The notes under the pieces are model-generated. The model was not told the DNA's origin. It was given only the letters and a program-made list of their open reading frames with translations, and did not search any database. From contig CAIOZS010000240.1 of assembly GCA_903862845.1 (NCBI GenBank), positions 1 through 58,437 on the forward strand: a stretch of 58,437 nt of DNA, written 5' to 3'. Positions 14,987 through 22,804 of the stretch are shown in pieces. Both the position numbers and the translations under genes were made by a program. The stretch is from an uncultured Thermoleophilia bacterium (GTDB taxonomy: Bacteria; Actinomycetota; Thermoleophilia; UBA2241). Within the stretch, counting starts at the first letter, position 1, and each line of letters begins with the position of its first letter.

Positions 14987-17409
14987 CCTCCTCCAGCGGC
15001 GCCGCTCCCGCGCGCCCGCGCGTCCTCCTCTGCGAGTGCGCCGGTACCCTCAAGAACATCGACTTCGAGCGGCTCGAGCAGCATGTCTGCGTGCATGCCG
15101 ACGTGACTCGCGGCGACCACTGGTGCAGCCGCGTCGGCCAGGCGCAGCTGCTTGAGCTGATGGAGGCCGGCGACGGGCGCCAGCTCGTCTTCGCCGGCTG
15201 CTCCCCCGACTTCGCCGCGCGTCGCTTCCAGAAGCTCATGGCGCGCGGCCTGCGGCTCGAGATCGCCGACATCCGCGAGGGCTGCGGCTGGGTGCACGGC
15301 GACGATGTTGCCGCCGTCACCGCTAAGGCGGCGCGCATCATCGACTCGTCGATCGCCTACCCCGACGCCCCGGCGGACACGGTGAGCTACGCCGAGCGCC
15401 GCAACACCGTTGTCGTGATCGGCGGCGGCGTGGCCGGCACGCAGGCCGCCGCCGAGCTCGCCCAGATGGGGCACCACGTCGAGCTTGTGGAGCGGCGCGC
15501 CTTCCTCGGCGGCCGCGCCGCCCGCATCGGCACGGTGTTCCCCACCAACGACTGCGGCCAGTGCCTGCCCACCACCGACGCGCAGGCAGGAACCCGCAAG
15601 TGCTTTCACCGCAACGTCGCCATCGACCATCCCGACCTCGCGATTCACCGCCGCTCGACCGTGGAGACTGTCAGCGGTCACCCCGGCGACTTCCAGGTGA
15701 GCCTCCGCACCCTGCCCAACATGGTCACCGACGCCTGCGTCAACTGCGGCACCTGCGAGACGGTCTGCGAGGCCGACTCCTCGGAGCCCGGCAAGAAGGC
15801 GATCTTCAGCGAGTTCTACGACGGTCGCGTGATCCGCACGATCGACCTCGAGACCTGCACGTTCTGCGGCAAGTGCGCCGAGGAGTGCCCCGTGGAGGCG
15901 ATCGACTTCAGCCAGTCGCCACGGCGGACGACCGTGCACGCCGGCGCCATCCTCACGGCCACGGGATGCGAGCCGGCGCCCGAGAAGTACTTCGACTATC
16001 TCGGCTACGGGCACGACGGCGTGGTCACCCAGGTGGAGCTGGCGGAGATGCTCGACGACTGGGCCGCACAGGCTTCGCTCGGCCGCATGCCCGTCGAGGA
16101 GCTCGTGATGGTCCAGTGCGCCGGCTCGCGCGACCAGCGCCACCTGCCGCACTGCTCGCGGCTCTGCTGCATGATCGCCCTCAAGCACGCCATCCGCCTC
16201 AAGACCTTGTTCCCCGAGATGAAGGTCACCATCTGCTACCTCGAGATGCGGACCGCCGGCGTCGGCTACGAGAACTGGTTCCTCGATGCGCGCAGGGCCG
16301 GCGTCGAGTTTCTGCGTGGCACGCCGCCCGAGGTGCAGTTCGACAGCCACGGCCGGCCGGTGGTCGAGGTCGAAGACGTCACCGCGGCGCGCAAACGCGT
16401 GCTGCGCCCCGATCTGGTCGTGCTCAGCACGGGCATGGTCCCGGCCATCGACACCGAGAAGCTGACCCAGACGCTGACCATCGACCGCGACCAGGACGGC
16501 TTCGTCGAGATCCTCGACCGCAAGAACCGCGCCACCGAGACCAGCGCCGAGGGCGTCTTCGTCTGCGGCTCGGCGGCCGGCCCGAAGGCTCTGATCGAGG
16601 TGAACACCGAGGCCTCGGCGGTGGCCAGCGAGATCCACAACTTCCTCACCTCAGCCGGGCGCCGCGGCACCGCGGCCTCGCAGGTCGACGCCGCCCAGTG
16701 CGTGGGCTGCGACGTCTGCTCGACGATGTGCCCCTTCGGCGCCATCACGCTCGTGGACCGGCCGGGGTCGACTCCGCGCCCCGATGAGGTCAAGGACGAC
16801 GGCAAGCTCGCGGTGATCGACGCCCAGAGCTGCCGCGCTTGCGGCATCTGCGCCGCCAACTGCCCCGAGGTGGCGATCGCCCACAACCTGAGTGACGACG
16901 CCCTCTTCGGGCGCGTCGCGGTGATGACCGAGGGCGTCGAGAAGCCGGTCGTCGGCTTCTACTGCAAGGAGTGCGCCGGCGCCGCCATAGGCCTCAGCGG
17001 CCAGCGGCGTGATCGCTACCCCGAGAACGTCCGCCTTATCGAGCTGCCTTGCCTCGGGCGGGTGAGCGCCCTGCACATCGTGGAGGCGGCCCGCCTGGGC
17101 GCCGCCGGCGTGTTTCTCGCCGGCTGCGCCGAAGGCCGCTGCCAGTACCGCAGCGGCGACACGAGCGCGCGCGAGCAGATGCAGATTGCCGGGGAGGTGC
17201 TGGCCGCGAGCGGCACGCCGCTGCCGCTCGAGCTCTGGCACCTCTGCGCCGTCGACCGGCTGAGCGTGGGCCGGCGCATCCGCCTGTTCGCCGCGAAGGC
17301 CGACGGCGAGCTGCTTTCACTCGAGACGCTCGAGCGGGAGATGGAGCTGATCGGCGCCGCAGCCGGCGCCGCCTGCGGAGGAGGTGAAGCCTGTGGCCGT
17401 GGCCGCTGA
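14983..17409 (+). CDS. hdrA: HdrA-MvhD fusion protein
   Basis: The 808-residue protein starts at a GTG that overlaps the previous stop (GTGA), preceded by GGAGG. It has the HdrA order: LLCECAGTLKN (N-terminal domain), FAD motif VVVIGGGVAGTQAAAELAQM (about residue 143), the VFPTNDCGQC signature, clusters CVNCGTCETVC and CTFCGKCAEECPVEAI (about 255 and 293), MVQCAGSRDQRHLPHCSRLC (about 375), and C-terminal clusters CVGCDVCSTMCP and CRACGICAANCP. From about residue 645 a complete MvhD domain follows (FYCKECAGAAIGLSG, PCLGRVSALHI, GCAEGRCQYRSGD). Fusions of HdrA and MvhD are known in other organisms. Here it coexists with a separate MvhD and with the GltD-containing HdrA, so the complex may be a heterodimer of two unlike HdrA proteins. 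Confidence 0.9.
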   Translation: MTSSSGAAPARPRVLLCECAGTLKNIDFERLEQHVCVHADVTRGDHWCSRVGQAQLLELMEAGDGRQLVFAGCSPDFAARRFQKLMARGLRLEIADIREGCGWVHGDDVAAVTAKAARIIDSSIAYPDAPADTVSYAERRNTVVVIGGGVAGTQAAAELAQMGHHVELVERRAFLGGRAARIGTVFPTNDCGQCLPTTDAQAGTRKCFHRNVAIDHPDLAIHRRSTVETVSGHPGDFQVSLRTLPNMVTDACVNCGTCETVCEADSSEPGKKAIFSEFYDGRVIRTIDLETCTFCGKCAEECPVEAIDFSQSPRRTTVHAGAILTATGCEPAPEKYFDYLGYGHDGVVTQVELAEMLDDWAAQASLGRMPVEELVMVQCAGSRDQRHLPHCSRLCCMIALKHAIRLKTLFPEMKVTICYLEMRTAGVGYENWFLDARRAGVEFLRGTPPEVQFDSHGRPVVEVEDVTAARKRVLRPDLVVLSTGMVPAIDTEKLTQTLTIDRDQDGFVEILDRKNRATETSAEGVFVCGSAAGPKALIEVNTEASAVASEIHNFLTSAGRRGTAASQVDAAQCVGCDVCSTMCPFGAITLVDRPGSTPRPDEVKDDGKLAVIDAQSCRACGICAANCPEVAIAHNLSDDALFGRVAVMTEGVEKPVVGFYCKECAGAAIGLSGQRRDRYPENVRLIELPCLGRVSALHIVEAARLGAAGVFLAGCAEGRCQYRSGDTSAREQMQIAGEVLAASGTPLPLELWHLCAVDRLSVGRRIRLFAAKADGELLSLETLEREMELIGAAAGAACGGGEACGRGR

Positions 17410-18577
17410 TACGGACGCCTATCCGCAAGCCGTCATCGACGAGTTCAAGCTCCTCGCCGACGAGTGCAGCATCTGCTACCAGTGCGGCACCTGCACCTCG
17501 AGCTGCCCGAGCGGCCGCGAGCTCTACCGCGGGCCGCGGCGTCTGGTGCGCCTTATCCTCGCCGGCGAGATCGAGGCGGTGCTGAAGAGCGACGATCTGT
17601 GGCGCTGCACCGAGTGCGGCACCTGCACTGAGGTGTGCCGCATGGACATCGACGTCGCTGCGGTCCTGAGCCGCCTGCGCAAGATCGAGCGCGAGCACGG
17701 CGGCGCCATCAGCTGCCCCGAGCGCACCGCAGCAGACGTCGCCGCCGCACGTCTGCGCAGGCACCCCCGCATCGACAACATGCAGTTCGGCGTGGCGATG
17801 ATGGCCAAGGGCCACTTCCCCAAAGACAAGGTCGGCGCCGCTGAGACCGGCATCAAGATCGCGAAGCAGATGCTGCCCCGCCGCCGGAAGCGGCCGGCGG
17901 GCGAAGCCGGCCCGGCCTCCGAGGGCGTGGCGACGCTTCCGTTCTACGCCGGCTGCGCCCTGCCGCAGGATCACGAGCTGCACGCTTTGGTGCATGAGGT
18001 GGCCGCAGGTTTCGGCGTGCGCCTCGACGAGGCGGCGGACGCCGGCTGCTGCGGCCATCCCAGCCGCGGCGCCGTCGCCAGCCACTACGCGAGTGCAGAG
18101 CGCGTCTACACGGCGTGCCCGGCCTGCGATGCCAGCCTCGAGGAGGCCGGCGTCGAGGCCGTGCCGCTCTGGGACGCGCTCACCGCGCGCGCCGGCCGCA
18201 GCCCGGCCATGGCCCTGCGGGCGGCGGCTCCGGCCTTCGTGCCCTACGTCGGTTGCCTGGCCGACCGCGACGCCGCCCTCGCCGCGTTGGGCGAGGCCGC
18301 CGAGCAGGCCGGCGTCACCATGGAGGTCGACTACCCCACCCTGCACAACGGCTGCTGCGGGGCGCTCGGCGGGATGTACCGCGGCGCCACCAAGGCCGGC
18401 GCGCGGCTCCTGGAGTTCGCCGCGGAGAAGCACGCCCCGGTGGTCACCACCTGCGTGCTGTGCCGCGACAACCTCCACTCCGCCGCGCGCGAGCTTAAGA
18501 TCGACGTCCCCGTCCACTTCTGGCCCGAGTTCTTCCGGGCAGAGGAGCACGTTTCTGAGGAGCGCACCGATGACTGA
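17384..18577 (+). CDS. hdrC/hdrB: HdrC-HdrB fusion subunit
   Basis: The 397-residue protein starts at GTG 17384, within the end of the previous gene (26-base overlap), after GGAGGAGG. The N-terminal 110 residues are HdrC-like, with two ferredoxin motifs CYQCGTCTSSCPSGR and CTECGTCTEVCRM. The C-terminal part is HdrB-like with two complete CCG modules: AGC/GCCG/CPAC and VGC/GCCG/CVLC. Unlike the stand-alone HdrB of this operon, all five cysteines of each module are present. It resembles HdrD-type fusions, with the order C then B. It should form the disulfide-reducing (or other substrate-reducing) site of one arm of the complex. Confidence 0.88.
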   Translation: MKPVAVAADTDAYPQAVIDEFKLLADECSICYQCGTCTSSCPSGRELYRGPRRLVRLILAGEIEAVLKSDDLWRCTECGTCTEVCRMDIDVAAVLSRLRKIEREHGGAISCPERTAADVAAARLRRHPRIDNMQFGVAMMAKGHFPKDKVGAAETGIKIAKQMLPRRRKRPAGEAGPASEGVATLPFYAGCALPQDHELHALVHEVAAGFGVRLDEAADAGCCGHPSRGAVASHYASAERVYTACPACDASLEEAGVEAVPLWDALTARAGRSPAMALRAAAPAFVPYVGCLADRDAALAALGEAAEQAGVTMEVDYPTLHNGCCGALGGMYRGATKAGARLLEFAAEKHAPVVTTCVLCRDNLHSAARELKIDVPVHFWPEFFRAEEHVSEERTDD

Positions 18578-19238
18578 CGACCAGCGAGCCGACAACCCCT
18601 ACGCGCACGTCGCCGACGACGCCTTCGCGGCTACCCCGCGGCGCGACCCCGAGCTCGTGAAGCGCATCCTCGACGACCCGCGCATGCACGATCACAAGGA
18701 TGGTTTTCAGAGCTGCATCCAGTGCGGAGTCTGCACGTCGGGCTGCCCGGCGGCGCGGTTCACCGAGTACTCGCCACGAGAGGTGGCCCGTCGCGCCCTC
18801 GACGGCGACGTCACCCTGCTCGAGGACGACACGCTCTGGTACTGCTACTACTGCTACACCTGCCAGAGCCGGTGCCCGCGCCACAACAGCGTCGCCGTGA
18901 TCAACCAGGTCGTGCGCGGCATGCAGGTCGAGAGCGGTCGCGGCCGTGCGCACGTCGAGATGTTCGCCGAATGGTGCGGTGCCTTTTACGACAAGGGCAT
19001 GGGCGGCGATCCGCACCTCATGTTCCCCGCGATCGGTGAGGCCTGGGGCGACAAGTGGACCGACTTCATGGCGCACCTTCTCGAGATCCGCGAGGAGCTC
19101 GGCCTCGGCGACCTGTACCCGCCCGACGACGTGGTCAAGGAGGTCCAGACGATCTTCGAGGAGACCGGCTTCAAGGAGCGCCTCGCCGCGGTGCGCGGCG
19201 AGAGCGTGCCCGCCGAGACGGCAGCGGAAGAAGGCTGA
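18570..19238 (+). CDS. hdrC: HdrC-like iron-sulfur subunit
   Basis: The 222-residue protein has two cluster motifs, CIQCGVCTSGCPAARF (about residue 49) and CYYCYTCQSRCPRHNSV (about residue 91), in the HdrC spacing, followed by a helical C-terminal region without cysteine motifs. HdrC links the HdrB active site with HdrA. The start is the ATG at 18570, overlapping the fusion gene by eight bases, after GAGGAGC. It is the last gene of the operon; HdrB (first gene) has no other free HdrC partner, so the two probably pair. The stop is 17 bases from the convergent HdeD-like gene. Confidence 0.88.
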   Translation: MTDDQRADNPYAHVADDAFAATPRRDPELVKRILDDPRMHDHKDGFQSCIQCGVCTSGCPAARFTEYSPREVARRALDGDVTLLEDDTLWYCYYCYTCQSRCPRHNSVAVINQVVRGMQVESGRGRAHVEMFAEWCGAFYDKGMGGDPHLMFPAIGEAWGDKWTDFMAHLLEIREELGLGDLYPPDDVVKEVQTIFEETGFKERLAAVRGESVPAETAAEEG

Positions 19239-19255
19239 CCCGCAGCCGGTACCGC

Positions 19256-19789
19256 CTACGCGGCCTGCGCCTGCGGCGGCCGCGTGAACCCGTCGATGAT
19301 CCTCATCAGGCCGAGCACGACCAGGTAGAGCCCGACCAGCCAGAGCAACGCGAGCGCCCCGTTCACGGGGTGGGCGAAGAAGATGATGCCGACGATGATG
19401 GACAGGATCCCCAGGACGATGAGCCACAGCCGCTGACCACCGCCGACGCCGTTCATGAAGGCGCCGGCGATGTCGGTGATGCCGCTGACGATGATCCAGG
19501 CGGCGATGATGTACAGAAGCGTCAGGCTCGTGAGCCCCGGCCACACGAGAGCGATGATGCCGACGATGACCGCCAGCACGCCCACGACAATGGCTCCCCA
19601 GCGGCTCTCCGCGCGGCCCATCATGCCCGCCGCGGCCAGCGCCACTCCATAGACGATGGCGAAGATCCCGAACAAGAGGATCACGCTCGCAAGGCTCAAG
19701 CCCGGCCTCGCCAAGAAGAGCCCGCCGAGCACGATCATCAACAAGCCGGTGAGGATGGACAACGCCATCCAGGCGCCTCTGCTCTGCAT
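19256..19789 (-). CDS. HdeD-family (DUF308) membrane protein
   Basis: The 177-residue protein consists almost entirely of six hydrophobic segments arranged as repeated hairpins (e.g. ILTGLLMIVLGGLFLARPG, IVVGVLAVIVGIIALVWPG, LIVLGILSIIVGIIFFAHP). Each pair carries the glycine-rich GxxxIxxGI and xxPG turn characteristic of HdeD/DUF308. These proteins have been linked to acid resistance in enterobacteria, but their role elsewhere is not known. It converges on hdrC. Its own promoter should lie in the 119 bases shared with nadA. Confidence 0.85.
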   Translation of the reverse strand: MQSRGAWMALSILTGLLMIVLGGLFLARPGLSLASVILLFGIFAIVYGVALAAAGMMGRAESRWGAIVVGVLAVIVGIIALVWPGLTSLTLLYIIAAWIIVSGITDIAGAFMNGVGGGQRLWLIVLGILSIIVGIIFFAHPVNGALALLWLVGLYLVVLGLMRIIDGFTRPPQAQAA

Positions 19790-19864
19790 GGCTGCTCCTC
19801 GGTAGAGAGTCCGTATCGGTTAGCTATCGTACTGTATTCAGCGCCGCCGCTGTTCTCCATCCCG

Positions 19865-19870
19865 TATACT
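19865..19870 (+). promoter_or_regulatory. candidate -10 box of nadA
   Basis: TATACT lies 38 bases before the nadA ATG in the comparatively AT-rich divergent region 19790-19908. No convincing -35 is visible at the right distance. Confidence 0.4.
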
Positions 19871-19908
19871 CAACCACCACTCTCAGCACCGAGACCCGCG
19901 GGTGACCC

Positions 19909-20847
19909 ATGCCTGACGCAGCCCATCTCAACGAGCTTCAGCGAGAGCTCCGCCGCCTTGCCGCCGAGCGCGACGTCGTGATCCTCGCCCACAACTACCA
20001 GCGCCCCGAGGTGCAGGACGCCGCCGACCACACAGGCGACTCGCTGGAGCTGTCGCGCATCGCCCAGAAGGACCCGCACGGTGTCATCCTCTTTTGCGGC
20101 GTGCACTTCATGGCCGAGACCGCGTACATCCTCTCGCCGCGGAAGACCGTGCTCATGCCCGACAAGCGTGCCGGCTGCCCGATGGCCGACATGGTCACCG
20201 TGCACGGGCTGCGCGACCTCAAGAAGCAGCACCCCGACGCCGTAGTGGTTGCCTACGTCAACACCTCGGCCGACATCAAGGCCGAAACCGACGTGTGCTG
20301 CACCAGCGCCAACGCCGTGCAGATCGTCGAGCGCTTCGCCAAGGACCAGAAGATCATCTTCGTGCCGGACAGGAACCTCGGCGACTACGTTGCCCGCCAG
20401 ACAGGCCGCGAGGAAACCATGATCCTCTGGCAGGGCTGGTGCCACGTGCACGACGACTTCCGCGCGGCGGAGATCGAGCAGATCCGCGCGGCCAACCCGG
20501 GTTCGATCCTCATGGCGCACCCGGAGAGCCGCCGCGAGGTGCTCGACGTGGCCGACGTCGTCACGAGCACGTCCGGCATGCTGCGCTACCCGGCCGGGAG
20601 CGACGCGGCGACGTTCATCGTCGCGACGGAGACCGGCCTCCTCTACCGGCTCGGCGCTCTGTACCCGGAGAAGAAGTTCATCCCCGCCTCGAGCCGGGCG
20701 ATCTGCCCGAACATGAAGCTGACGACCCTCGAGAAGTGCATCGCCACGCTCAGCGACGAGTGGGACGACGTGCTCGACCACGAGGTCACCGTGGGCGAGC
20801 ACACGCGCGTGAAGGCCCTGCAGGCCGTGGAGCGCATGATCGCGTAG
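19909..20847 (+). CDS. nadA: quinolinate synthase
   Basis: The 312-residue protein is a full-length NadA: DVVILAHNYQRPEVQDAADH at the N-terminus, the GDSLELSRIA segment, FCGVHFMAETAYIL with the first cluster cysteine, CPMADMV, YVNTSADIKAETDVCCTSAN with the next, VPDRNLGDYVARQTG, HPESRREVLDVADVV, and ICPNMKLTTLEK with the last cluster cysteine. It condenses iminoaspartate with dihydroxyacetone phosphate to quinolinate, using a [4Fe-4S] cluster as a Lewis acid. nadB and nadC are not in the window. It converges on cysK, with a hairpin between. Confidence 0.96.
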   Translation: MPDAAHLNELQRELRRLAAERDVVILAHNYQRPEVQDAADHTGDSLELSRIAQKDPHGVILFCGVHFMAETAYILSPRKTVLMPDKRAGCPMADMVTVHGLRDLKKQHPDAVVVAYVNTSADIKAETDVCCTSANAVQIVERFAKDQKIIFVPDRNLGDYVARQTGREETMILWQGWCHVHDDFRAAEIEQIRAANPGSILMAHPESRREVLDVADVVTSTSGMLRYPAGSDAATFIVATETGLLYRLGALYPEKKFIPASSRAICPNMKLTTLEKCIATLSDEWDDVLDHEVTVGEHTRVKALQAVERMIA

Positions 20848-20856
20848 CGCGCTCGC

Positions 20857-20886
20857 GGGCCGGCGGGGCCGCGCCGCGGCCGGCCC
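20857..20886. terminator. hairpin between convergent nadA and cysK
   Basis: GGGCCGGC (20857-20864) and GCCGGCCC (20879-20886) form an eight-base-pair stem around a 14-base GC-rich loop that can pair further. It lies between two convergent stops and could serve both directions. There is no U-tract. Confidence 0.45.
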
Positions 20887-20890
20887 GGCC

Positions 20891-21847
20891 TCAGATGCTC
20901 GACGAGCCCTCGGCCACCGGTTCCGGCTCCGCGAACAGCACCGTCGACAGGTACCTTTCTCCGGTGTCGCAGAGAACGGTCACGACGAGCTTGCCTTTGT
21001 TCTCGGGCCTGCTCGCCACCGTGTACGCGGCATAGGCGTTGGCGCCCGCGCTGATGCCGACGAGGATGCCCTCGGCGGCAAGCTCGCGGGCGAACCCGAA
21101 AGCCTGGTCGTTGGTGACCTGCACGACCTCGTCGTATACGTCGGTGTTGAGGATCTTGGGGACGAAGCCGGCGCCCATGCCTTGGATCTTGTGCGGACCG
21201 GGGTCGCCGCCGCTGAGCACCGGTGAGTCGGTGGGCTCGGCGGCTACGACGTACACATTTGGCTTGCGCTGCTTGAGCACCTCGCCGACGCCGGTCACCG
21301 TGCCGCCGGTGCCTACTCCTGCGACGAAGATGTCGACCTGGCCGTCGGTGTCGTTCCACACCTCTTCGGCGGTCGTGCGCCGATGCACCTCGGGGTTGGC
21401 GGCGTTCTCGAACTGTTGCGGCATGAACGCGCCGGGGATCTGGCCGGAAAGCTCGGTCGCCCGGGCGATAGCGCCCTTCATGCCCTGCGGGCCGGGCGTG
21501 AGAACGAGCTCGGCGCCGTACGCGCGCAGCAGGTTACGGCGCTCGATGCTCATCGTCTCCGGCATGGTGAGCAGCACCTTGTAGCCGCGGGCGGCAGCGA
21601 CCATCGCCAGGGCGATGCCGGTGTTGCCACTGGTCGGCTCGACGATCGTCGTCTTGCCCGGCGCAATGAGCCCCGCCTGCTCGGCCGCGTCGAACATCGA
21701 CAAGCCGATGCGGTCCTTGACGCTACCGCCCGGGTTGAACGACTCGAGCTTGCCGGCGATGGTGGCGCCGGATCGCTCCGAGACGCCGCGCAGCTTCACG
21801 AGCGGCGTGTTGCCGATGAGCTCGGTGATGTTGCCTGCGATCTTCAC
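20891..21847 (-). CDS. cysK: cysteine synthase (O-acetylserine sulfhydrylase)
   Basis: The 318-residue PLP enzyme has the CysK signatures: [13 protein letters not shown] at the N-terminus, [17 protein letters not shown] with the PLP-binding lysine, [20 protein letters not shown] (phosphate- and substrate-binding loop), [16 protein letters not shown], and a C-terminal [12 protein letters not shown]. It makes L-cysteine from O-acetylserine and sulfide, feeding sulfur to the many Fe-S proteins of this window. A strong ribosome binding site (AGAGGAGAAGAG) precedes the ATG. A short ORF and a palindromic operator lie just upstream on the same strand, pointing to regulation by a cysteine or Fe-S responsive repressor (inference). 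Confidence 0.96.
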   Translation of the reverse strand: MKIAGNITELIGNTPLVKLRGVSERSGATIAGKLESFNPGGSVKDRIGLSMFDAAEQAGLIAPGKTTIVEPTSGNTGIALAMVAAARGYKVLLTMPETMSIERRNLLRAYGAELVLTPGPQGMKGAIARATELSGQIPGAFMPQQFENAANPEVHRRTTAEEVWNDTDGQVDIFVAGVGTGGTVTGVGEVLKQRKPNVYVVAAEPTDSPVLSGGDPGPHKIQGMGAGFVPKILNTDVYDEVVQVTNDQAFGFARELAAEGILVGISAGANAYAAYTVASRPENKGKLVVTVLCDTGERYLSTVLFAEPEPVAEGSSSI

Positions 21848-21883
21848 TGTTCTCTTCTCCTCTGTGGTCTGGATGGTCGCCGG

Positions 21884-21976
21884 TCAGATCTGGCACATGG
21901 ACACGCCGGCGAGCTGCTCCAGAAGCTTCTCCGGGAGATTGCGCGAAGCGCGCTGCGACTCTCCCGGCGCGTGCAT
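21884..21976 (-). CDS. 30-residue ORF in the cysK leader
   Basis: An ATG with a good ribosome binding site (GGCGGAGAGAC) opens a 31-codon frame ending 36 bases before cysK. The predicted peptide runs MHAPGESQRASRN, then a helical LPEKLLEQLAGVS and a C-terminal MCQI, with its single cysteine third from the end. It is either a small protein co-transcribed with cysK or a leader peptide whose translation senses cysteine supply. Its short length means chance cannot be excluded; the ribosome binding site and position favour a real gene. Confidence 0.4.
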   Translation of the reverse strand: MHAPGESQRASRNLPEKLLEQLAGVSMCQI

Positions 21977-22009
21977 GTCTCTCCGCCGTCCGTCCCTCCG
22001 GTGCCAGCT

Positions 22010-22034
22010 AAACTTGATGTACTCTATCAAGTTT
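22010..22034. promoter_or_regulatory. palindromic operator upstream of cysK
   Basis: AAACTTGAT (22010-22018) and ATCAAGTTT (22026-22034) are perfect nine-base arms around a seven-base centre, in an AT-rich island about 165 bases before cysK. The ACTTGAT/ATCAAGT arms resemble binding sites of Rrf2-family repressors (IscR/CymR type), which control cysteine and Fe-S genes. The repressor gene is not in the window. Confidence 0.65.
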
Positions 22035-22277
22035 ATCATCAATCACTCTAGAGACTCGTCGGACACGTGTCAAGAGAGACGACGGCACGATGCAGAATCG
22101 TGATGAGGCGGGTGACCCGCATGCAGGGCATGAGCGGGTCCCAGCGCCCGACGCAGCCGCGGGGAACGATGGTGGGGGGTGGCGCAGCCGGTGACGACCG
22201 CGAGGAGCGGTCCCTCGGCATCGGGGTCGAGGCTCGGCGGGCAGCGGGCGGCTGCGGCGGCATGTCGCGAATCGGTA

Positions 22278-22304
22278 AGATAAGGAACCCGCCTTTCCTT
22301 ATCT
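22278..22304. promoter_or_regulatory. inverted repeat in an otherwise empty stretch
   Basis: AGATAAGGAA and TTCCTTATCT are perfect ten-base arms around a seven-base loop (CCCGCCT). It stands 167 bases before the MoaD-like gene in a region (22035-22470) with no supported gene. The AT-rich arms stand out from the GC-rich surroundings; it could be an operator or a transcript hairpin. Confidence 0.5.
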
Positions 22305-22470
22305 AGCCGTTTCGCACTACCCCGCCGGGCGGCCCGGGCGGCCGCGCCGCACGAAGTCCGCGGGTACGGCGGAGATCTGGGCGACGTCGTCTGGCCCGGC
22401 CATCTCCGTGAGCAGTGGGTGGAGGGGAGCCGGGGGAGGAGGAGCCGACCGACCGCCGACGGAGGACGCC

Positions 22471-22737
22471 ATGCCAAGCGTGAACGTGAGCTTTCCTGCA
22501 GCCTTGACCTCTCCGGAGCCGCCCGTCGTCCTCGACTGTGAAGCCGGCACCGTGGCCGAGGCGCTGCGGGCCGCCGTGGCGCAAGCGCCACGCTATGCGC
22601 AGCGCATCTTCTTCCACGACCGGCTGCTGGTGAGCGTCGTCCTCAACGGCCGGCATCTGGCGCCTGCGGCCGCGCTGATGACGACGCTCATGGCGGGCGA
22701 CCGTGTGGAGGTCATGCCGCCGGTCGCCGGCGGCTGA
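22471..22737 (+). CDS. MoaD/ThiS-like ubiquitin-fold sulfur carrier
   Basis: The 88-residue protein has the size and pattern of small beta-grasp sulfur carriers: an N-terminal strand (VNVSFPAAL), a central AGTVAEALRAAVAQ helix, DRLLVSVVLNGRHL, then GDRVEVMPPVAGG, ending in the diglycine that is adenylated and thiocarboxylated in MoaD and ThiS. The start at 22471 follows ACGGAGGACG. No activating E1-like enzyme, moaE or thiazole gene lies near, so the acceptor pathway is unknown. Confidence 0.75.
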   Translation: MPSVNVSFPAALTSPEPPVVLDCEAGTVAEALRAAVAQAPRYAQRIFFHDRLLVSVVLNGRHLAPAAALMTTLMAGDRVEVMPPVAGG

Positions 22738-22804
22738 GGCTCCGCGTGAGGTGAGCCCCGCTCGGGTACGCTGCCTTGCAGAGACCGGCGACGAAAGGCA
22801 GGCC

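Noticed and set aside
14830-16638. 602-codon minus-strand frame opposite the HdrA-MvhD fusion
   Set aside because: Antisense shadow without motifs or ribosome binding site.
9692-19238. Interpretation of the hdr operon as a methanogen Mvh-Hdr or a Qmo complex
   Set aside because: No [NiFe] hydrogenase subunits, no membrane QmoC-like subunit and no methanogenesis genes occur; the GltD insertion is not part of either.
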